Shown: piece by piece, positions 58,707-64,000 of the stretch | Layout: each line of letters begins with the position of its first letter | Position numbering within the stretch: position 1 is the stretch's first letter | Assembly (NCBI RefSeq): GCF_000960475.2 | Contig: NZ_JZDQ02000001.1 | Span: 124,001 to 188,000, forward strand | Direction of reading: 5' to 3' | Length of the DNA: 64,000 nt | Origin: Nocardioides luteus | GTDB taxonomy: Bacteria; Actinomycetota; Actinomycetes; Propionibacteriales; Nocardioidaceae | Translations under genes and position numbers: made by a program | The notes under the pieces: generated by a model | Told to the model about the DNA's origin: nothing | What the model saw: only the letters and a program-made list of their open reading frames with translations | Databases searched by the model: none

Positions 58707-60830
58707 GTGCCGATCGGCATCACCGACGAACACCAAGCCCTGAGCGAGAGTCTGCGCGACTGGGCGAAGGGCCTGGGTGGCATCGCGCTGGCTCGCGCCG
58801 CCGAGGGAGTCGCCGGCGCGGGATTCGACGAGGTGTGGCGGGGTGTCGAGGAGTACGGCGTCGCCGGCATCGCGGCGCCCGAGCCGAGCGGTGGCGGCGG
58901 GACCCTCCTGGATGCGGCGGTGGCCCTCGAGGCGTGCGCCCAGGAGCTGGTCCCCGGCCCGCTCCTCGGCGCCTCGGTGGCCGCGTTTCACACGGGTGCG
59001 GCCGGGCTCGACGACCTCGTCGCGGCCGTCACCGCGGGTGGCTGCGGGATCGCGCTGGACCCGGTCCTCGAGCTCGGCGAGCGCCTGCGCGGAACGGTTC
59101 CGGTCGTCTACGACGGTGGCGGAGCCGCGCGGCTGCTGCTGGGCGCCCGCGGCGCCGACGGCGAGGAGCACTGGTTCCTCCTCGCCGCGGAGCAGGCGGA
59201 CGTACGTCCCCAGGTCGGACCCGATCTGACCAGGCGGGTCGCCGAGGTGCACGTCGACCTCGGCACCGGCGAGGCCGTCGAGGTCCCGGGCCTGCGCGGT
59301 GAGGCGGTGCGGCGTACGGCCCTCACGCTCGCCGCCGCCGAGGCGTCCGGGATCGCGCAGTGGTGCCTGACGACGGCCGTCGAGTATGCCAAGGTCCGCG
59401 AGCAGTTCGGGGCGCCGATCGGTTCGTTCCAGGCGATCAAGCACCTGTGTGCGCAGATGCTGGAGACCGCCGAGGCGGTGGCCGCGAGCGCCTGGGACGC
59501 GGCGGCGTCGGCCGAGGACGAGACCGACCAGTGGGCCTTCGCGGCCGAGACCGCCGGTGTCGTCGCGCTCGACGGAGCGGTCAGGGCTGCCCAGGACTGC
59601 ATCCAGGTCCTCGGTGGCATCGGCTTCACCTTCGAGCACGACGCCCACCTCTACCTGCGCCGCGCGGTCGCCCTGCGCAGCCTCCTCGGTGCCGGCGACG
59701 CCCACGCGGTGGCGCTGGCGAAGCACGCCGTGGCCGGCATCCGCCGCTCCGTCCGCGTCGACCTCGACGGCAAAGACGGCGCGATCCGTCCCCGAGTGCA
59801 GGAGACCGTCGCCGCGATCGCCGCCCTCCCCGAGCCGGAGCGCCGCGATGCGCTCGTCGACGCCTCCTACCTTGCGCCGCACTGGCCAGCTCCGTACGGC
59901 CTCGGTGCCGGTCCTGTCGAGCAGCTCGTCATCGACGAGGAGCTCGCCGCCGGCGGGGTGACCCGCCCGGACATCAAGATCGCCGGGTGGGCGGTGCCGA
60001 CGATCCTGAAGCACGGCACCGATGTCCAGCGCGAACGGTTCGTCGAGGCGTCGCTGCGCGGCGAGATCATCTGGTGCCAGCTCTTCAGCGAGCCCGGCGC
60101 CGGCTCCGACCTCGCCTCGCTGGCCACCCGCGCCGAGCGCGTCGAGGGCGGCTGGCGGCTGACCGGCCAGAAGGTCTGGACCTCGCTCGCGGCCGAGGCC
60201 GACTGGGCGATCTGCCTGGCGCGTACGAATCCCGACGTCTCCAAGCACAAGGGGATCACCTATTTCCTCGTGGACATGCGCAGTGAGGGGATCGACGTCC
60301 GCCCGCTGCGCGAGCTGACCGGGGACGCGCTCTTCAACGAGGTCTTCCTCGACGGCGTCTTCGTGCCCGACGAGCTCGTCGTCGGCGAGGTCGACGGCGG
60401 CTGGCGCCTGGCCCGCACGACGCTGGCCAACGAGCGCGTCGCGATGGCCTCGACCAACCTCGGCGGCAGCGTCGAACGCGCCGTCGCGCTCGCGTCGGGC
60501 CGCGGCGATGCCGAGCTCGCCAGGGTCGGCCACGCGGTCGCGCTCTCCACGGTCTGTGCGCTGCTCGGCGTCCGCTCGACGCTCAAGGCGCTCGCGGGCC
60601 GCGGCCCCGGCGCGGAGTCCTCGGTGGCCAAGCTGCTGACCGTACGCAACCGCCAGGACGCCTCCGAGCTCGTCGTCGACCTGCTCGGTCCGCTGGCGCT
60701 CACCGACGACCCACAGGTGCGCGCGGACCTGCACGAGTCGCAGCTCACCCGCTGCCTCTCGATCGCGGGCGGCACCACCCAGGTGCTCCGCAACGTCGCG
60801 GCCGAGCAGATGCTCGGCCTGCCCAGATAG
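58707..60830 (+). CDS. fadE34: fused-type acyl-CoA dehydrogenase FadE34 (ChsE3)
   Basis: 707 residues: two acyl-CoA dehydrogenase modules in one chain (1-330 and 370-707), the size and layout of FadE34. The C-terminal half holds the FAD/substrate region (WCQLFSEPGAGSDLASL, GWRLTGQKVWTSLA) and ends in the ACAD signature SIAGGTTQVLRNVAAEQMLG. The N-terminal half keeps VLGGIGFTFEHDAHLYLRRA. In M. tuberculosis the enzyme dehydrogenates steroid side-chain CoA esters. GTG 58707 follows AGGAGG. KstR box upstream. Confidence 0.93.
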   Translation: MPIGITDEHQALSESLRDWAKGLGGIALARAAEGVAGAGFDEVWRGVEEYGVAGIAAPEPSGGGGTLLDAAVALEACAQELVPGPLLGASVAAFHTGAAGLDDLVAAVTAGGCGIALDPVLELGERLRGTVPVVYDGGGAARLLLGARGADGEEHWFLLAAEQADVRPQVGPDLTRRVAEVHVDLGTGEAVEVPGLRGEAVRRTALTLAAAEASGIAQWCLTTAVEYAKVREQFGAPIGSFQAIKHLCAQMLETAEAVAASAWDAAASAEDETDQWAFAAETAGVVALDGAVRAAQDCIQVLGGIGFTFEHDAHLYLRRAVALRSLLGAGDAHAVALAKHAVAGIRRSVRVDLDGKDGAIRPRVQETVAAIAALPEPERRDALVDASYLAPHWPAPYGLGAGPVEQLVIDEELAAGGVTRPDIKIAGWAVPTILKHGTDVQRERFVEASLRGEIIWCQLFSEPGAGSDLASLATRAERVEGGWRLTGQKVWTSLAAEADWAICLARTNPDVSKHKGITYFLVDMRSEGIDVRPLRELTGDALFNEVFLDGVFVPDELVVGEVDGGWRLARTTLANERVAMASTNLGGSVERAVALASGRGDAELARVGHAVALSTVCALLGVRSTLKALAGRGPGAESSVAKLLTVRNRQDASELVVDLLGPLALTDDPQVRADLHESQLTRCLSIAGGTTQVLRNVAAEQMLGLPR

Positions 60831-60897
60831 CGCCTGCCCTCGCGACCGCGAGCCGCTAGGCTGCTCGGGTCGAACCTTTACTCAGGGAGGCGGCGCC

Positions 60898-63021
60898 TTG
60901 TCGGTCAGGACGATGCGTGTGACGGGCGGGGCAGGACGTCGGGGTCACCCCACCATCCAGTCGGCGCTCGACGAGGCGGCCCGCTCGTACGGCGAGACCA
61001 GAATCCTGATCGCGCCGGGGACGTACGTCGAGCAGTTGGTCGTTCGCGGGAACGTCTCGTTGGTCGCCAAGGTGCCTGGATCGGTGACGATCCGCTCGGA
61101 GGCCGGCCCGCTGCTCGACAGCGACGGGACCGTCAGCCTGGTGGGGCTGCGTCTGGTCGCGGACGGAGGCGAAGGCATCGTCTGCCGGGGAGGGGTGCTC
61201 GAGGCCAGGGAGATCGACGTCGAGACCCGCGGCCTCGTGACCCTCTGGGCCGCGCCGGGCGCTAGGGTCGCCGCGCGGAGCTCCACCTTTCGTGGCGGCA
61301 GGGTGCTCTACTCGAACGCCTCGGGGACCATCGAGAGCTGTGAGCTAGTGGACTGTCCGGACAACGCGATCGCGGTGATCGACGGTGCCCGTGTGGGCGT
61401 ACGGGACTGCCGCATCGACCGGCCCCGGTTCAGCGCGGTGAAGGTCGAGGCCGGCTCGTCCGTGACGATCACATCGGGCCGGTTCTCGTCATGCGCCCAG
61501 ACGATGGTGGCGGTCATCGGTGCCGGGGCGCGGGCCGACATCGAGGCGACGATCATCGAGGACGCGGGCACGGCGATCGGCTTCGCCGAGGGATCCACCG
61601 GCACCGTACGCGACGTGACGGTCCGCCAAGCCCGGCACGCCTTCTCGTCGCGGTCGGGGGCGAACCCGACCGTGAGCGGATGCACCGCCGTGGGCTGCGT
61701 GGAGACCGGCATCAACGTCTCCGAGCGGGGCGCCGGGACGTTCCGCGACTGCGTCATCCAGGACGCCGAGGCGATCGGCGTCTTCGTCAAGGGCGACGGA
61801 GCCGAGGGTGGCCAGTGGGGTGCGGTCGACGTCAGTGGCTGCACCGTCGAGCGGTCCGCGGTGGGGATCGCCGTCGAGGGAGCTGAGGCCCGGTTCCGCG
61901 ACGTACGGCTGAGTCGGCTTCGTTTCGCCGGGGTCAGGCTTCTCGCCGACGCCACCGCGACCTTCGACGAACTGAGCGTCACGGACACGCCGGTCGGCGT
62001 CGACGCCCGCGGGACCTCGACCGGCACCTTCACCCGGGCGAGGATCATCGGCTGCAGCCCACTCGGGGTCTCGGCCGTCGACGAGGCCCGGATCACCATC
62101 TCGCAGAGCGTCATCGCCGACGCCGCCGGCGGTGCCGGCATCCAGGGCACGGCGAGCCTGGTGATGAGGCGGTCCGAGCTGCGGGACATGGAGTCGTTCG
62201 GCCTGATCGCGATGGCGAACGGCACCCTGGTGGTCGAGGCCAGCGACCTGCTCCGGCCCGGCGACATCGGTGTCATCGGGATCCATGACGCCTTCGTCGA
62301 CGTCAGGGACACCGCGGTGAAGGACGCGGCACACATCGGATTCCGTCTGCTCGACAAGTGCAGCGGTCAGATCACCGGGTGCAGCGTGACCGCGGAAACA
62401 GGGCTCGCCGTGTCCAAGAACGACTACGTACGCGTCAACGGGCTGACCTCGTCGCTCCGGACGATCACGGACAGCTCGGCGAGCTATCAGGACGCGACGG
62501 TACGGCAGGTGACGAACGTCTACGGGCCGTTCGTGCTGGGGGATGCCAACGGCCCGATGGCCTGGGGAAACGGCTCCGTGATTCAGGGCCAGAACAGCGA
62601 GGAGAGCTCGATGAGCAGTGGTGGCGGAGACATGCCCTACGTCGGCGGGCCGAACATCCAAGGCGATGCCAGCGGGCAGCTGGCGTGGGGCAATCGGGAG
62701 AGCGTCCGGCAGGAGCAGGTCCGCTCGCAGGCGACGGTGAACGAGGCGAGCGACATCGCCACGGTCGTCGCCCAGGTGTTGCAGCAGCTCGGCGCCCTCG
62801 GGCTCCCCGACGATGAGTTGAAGGACGCGGTCGCCGAAGGTCGTGCCGTGCTCGCCGAGGTGGCCAAGGAGGAGCCTGACCGCACGGCCGTACGCCGGGG
62901 CATCAACTATCTCAAGGGGACCGTGGCCGGGATCGCGGCCGGTATGGCCACCGGCGCGAACCAAGGCGGCGCCGAGATCGGCAAGGAGATCGTCCGCAAC
63001 CTGGGCAGCCTGATCATCTGA
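60898..63021 (+). CDS. right-handed beta-helix repeat protein with C-terminal helical module, unknown role
   Basis: 707 residues, TTG start after AGGGAGG. Residues 15-520 form a parallel beta-helix (pectate-lyase-like) of many about 22-residue turns, with no catalytic set seen. The early HPTIQSALDEAARSYGETRI and APGTYVEQLVVRGNVSLVAK are typical of the first turns. Two copies of G-D-A-x-G-x-x-AWGN follow at about 549 and 588 (GDANGPMAWGN, GDASGQLAWGN), then a helical C-terminus (610-707) with KEEPDRTAVRRGINYLKGTV and a Gly/Ala-rich last helix. That tail resembles modules found on bacterial conflict or signalling proteins in actinobacteria (from memory, to be tested). No signal peptide: cytoplasmic. 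The gene has no KstR box and seems unrelated to steroid genes around it. Confidence 0.75.
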   Translation: MSVRTMRVTGGAGRRGHPTIQSALDEAARSYGETRILIAPGTYVEQLVVRGNVSLVAKVPGSVTIRSEAGPLLDSDGTVSLVGLRLVADGGEGIVCRGGVLEAREIDVETRGLVTLWAAPGARVAARSSTFRGGRVLYSNASGTIESCELVDCPDNAIAVIDGARVGVRDCRIDRPRFSAVKVEAGSSVTITSGRFSSCAQTMVAVIGAGARADIEATIIEDAGTAIGFAEGSTGTVRDVTVRQARHAFSSRSGANPTVSGCTAVGCVETGINVSERGAGTFRDCVIQDAEAIGVFVKGDGAEGGQWGAVDVSGCTVERSAVGIAVEGAEARFRDVRLSRLRFAGVRLLADATATFDELSVTDTPVGVDARGTSTGTFTRARIIGCSPLGVSAVDEARITISQSVIADAAGGAGIQGTASLVMRRSELRDMESFGLIAMANGTLVVEASDLLRPGDIGVIGIHDAFVDVRDTAVKDAAHIGFRLLDKCSGQITGCSVTAETGLAVSKNDYVRVNGLTSSLRTITDSSASYQDATVRQVTNVYGPFVLGDANGPMAWGNGSVIQGQNSEESSMSSGGGDMPYVGGPNIQGDASGQLAWGNRESVRQEQVRSQATVNEASDIATVVAQVLQQLGALGLPDDELKDAVAEGRAVLAEVAKEEPDRTAVRRGINYLKGTVAGIAAGMATGANQGGAEIGKEIVRNLGSLII

Positions 63022-63049
63022 TTCTGTGGCCAGCCCTCGCGCACCGAAG

Positions 63050-63063
63050 TAGAACACGTTACA
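63050..63063. promoter_or_regulatory. KstR box TAGAACACGTTACA
   Basis: It matches all fixed bases of TNNAACNNGTTNNA. It lies eight bases before the start codon of the acyl-CoA dehydrogenase gene, a position that would block initiation. Confidence 0.75.
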
Positions 63064-63071
63064 GTTTCGGC

Positions 63072-64000
63072 ATGGGAGACGAGACGCTCGATGCCGTACG
63101 CAGCGTGGTGGCCGAGGTCCTTGCCCGCGAGTCCGACCGGGGTGACTGGTCGGCCTGGGCGAGCGCCGGCCTGACCGCACTGCCCGTGCCGGAAGCCCAC
63201 GGTGGTGAGGGGTTCGGCCTGACCGAGATCGCGGTGCTGCTGCGGGAGGCCGGGCGCCATGCGGTCCGCGTGCCGGTCTGGGAGACGCTGGCGGTGGGCA
63301 CGCTGACGCTCGCGAGCCACGGGACCGCCGATCAGCAGGCCGCGCTCCTGCCCGGGGTCGCCAGCGGCGAGATCCTGCTGAGCCCGGCGTGGCTCGAGCC
63401 AGGGCGGCCCGAGATCCCGGCTGCGACCTATCGCGACGGCACCGTGAGCGGGCGCAAGACCGGTGTGACGTACGCCGCCGAGAGCTCGCGCCTCCTGGTC
63501 ACCGCGACCGCGGGCGACTCCGGGGTTCCGGCGGTCGTGCTCGTCGACCCGAACGGACCAGGTGTCACGCTCGTTCCGTCGAGCACCTCGGGTGAGGTGC
63601 CGCAGCACACGATCGTGCTCGAGGACGCCCCGGCCGAGCCGCTGGGCGAGGGTGCCTTCGACACCCTGACCGGACTCGCGACCGCCGGGCTGGCGGCGAC
63701 GGCCGCCGGAGTGCTCGCGGGTGCACGCGACCTGACCGCCGGCTACGTCAGCAGCCGCCGGCAGTTCGGCCGGGCGCTCGCCGAGTTCCAGGCGGTCGCC
63801 CTGCAGATGGCCGACGTCTACGTCGCCTCCCGCACGCTCGACCTCGCCGCCGACAACGCGGTGGCCGCGATCGACGCCGGCCGCTCGACACCGACCGACC
63901 TGAGGGTCGCCGCCTACTGGGCCAGCCAGGTCGCGCCGTACTCCTTCCGCACCTGCCACCACCTCCACGGCGGCATGGGGGTCGACGTGACGTACCCGTT
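63072..64000 (+). CDS. acyl-CoA dehydrogenase, steroid FadE27/ChsE5-like, partial (3' end beyond window)
   Basis: 309 residues are visible. N-terminal ACAD domain (LPVPEAHGGEGFGLTEIAVLL), middle beta-domain, and the start of the C-terminal helical domain (SSRRQFGRALAEFQAVALQMADVY, HHLHGGMGVDV). It is of the short type that forms alpha2-beta2 enzymes with a second FadE subunit, such as FadE26-FadE27, used for steroid side-chain CoA esters. The partner gene would be expected past the window end. KstR box directly upstream supports the steroid role. Confidence 0.85.
   Translation, partial: MGDETLDAVRSVVAEVLARESDRGDWSAWASAGLTALPVPEAHGGEGFGLTEIAVLLREAGRHAVRVPVWETLAVGTLTLASHGTADQQAALLPGVASGEILLSPAWLEPGRPEIPAATYRDGTVSGRKTGVTYAAESSRLLVTATAGDSGVPAVVLVDPNGPGVTLVPSSTSGEVPQHTIVLEDAPAEPLGEGAFDTLTGLATAGLAATAAGVLAGARDLTAGYVSSRRQFGRALAEFQAVALQMADVYVASRTLDLAADNAVAAIDAGRSTPTDLRVAAYWASQVAPYSFRTCHHLHGGMGVDVTYP

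Overview
The window is a 64 kb piece of a high-GC actinobacterial chromosome. GTG and TTG starts are frequent. The gene set includes Mce/YrbE import proteins, KstR, mycothiol-era families, PucR and DUF4235 proteins. Gene content and order (for example htdX-fabG4-fadA2, kstR-fadE34, and the TrkA pair beside an APC permease and a TRAM methyltransferase) match mycobacteria in blocks. The overall mixture looks more like Nocardioidaceae (Nocardioides/Pimelobacter type). That placement is an inference, not something the sequence proves. No phage, insertion sequence, rRNA or tRNA was recognised.

Layout. 1-5.5 kb: ABC exporter fragment, two TrkA K+-channel regulators divergent from an APC permease and a TRAM RNA methyltransferase. 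5.6-9.7 kb: a tightly overlapping operon (lipoprotein, divergent NRAMP transporter, unknown, 36-residue ORF, arylamine N-acetyltransferase) converging on two small membrane-protein genes. 10-14.7 kb: aconitase with stacked upstream operators, then small unknown genes. 14.7-19 kb: a molybdenum hydroxylase pair (IorAB-like) divergent from a PucR regulator. 19-22 kb: NUDIX, dxs, small ORF. 22-34.5 kb: fatty-acid beta-oxidation (fadA-fadB, tesB, htdX, fabG4, fadA2) with PAC2, ArsC-like, VapBC, GNAT and TetR genes. 34.5-42.4 kb: GDPD-like exported protein, LigB ligase, MarR, serine hydrolase, AlkA-like glycosylase, cardiolipin-synthase-like PLD.

42.7-64 kb is a steroid uptake and catabolism island. 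It holds a complete ten-gene Mce4-type importer operon (yrbE4A, yrbE4B, mce4A-F and two Mce-associated genes), a PPOX-fold protein, a ferredoxin and two SDRs. These are followed by two unknown genes, the repressor gene kstR, the acyl-CoA dehydrogenase fadE34, a beta-helix protein of unknown role, and a second steroid-type acyl-CoA dehydrogenase cut by the window end. KstR-type boxes (TNNAACNNGTTNNA) stand in front of four of these transcription units, which ties them into one regulon.

The most unusual structure is a dispersed family of intergenic arrays of 21-bp units (GCCGAGGCGTCAC-N4-GTCG). Head-to-tail forward copies run into a hairpin core and then into inverted copies. Four arrays occur (12755-12932, 33462-33790, 55457-55570, 57706-57904), all beginning just after stop codons. 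Three of them fill gaps between convergent genes, and two of them bracket the unknown two-gene cassette beside kstR. A second, related set of long palindromes sits at 27654-27691 and 41087-41161. About a dozen genes also show a TANNNT -10 element 6-8 nt before the start codon, which predicts leaderless mRNAs.
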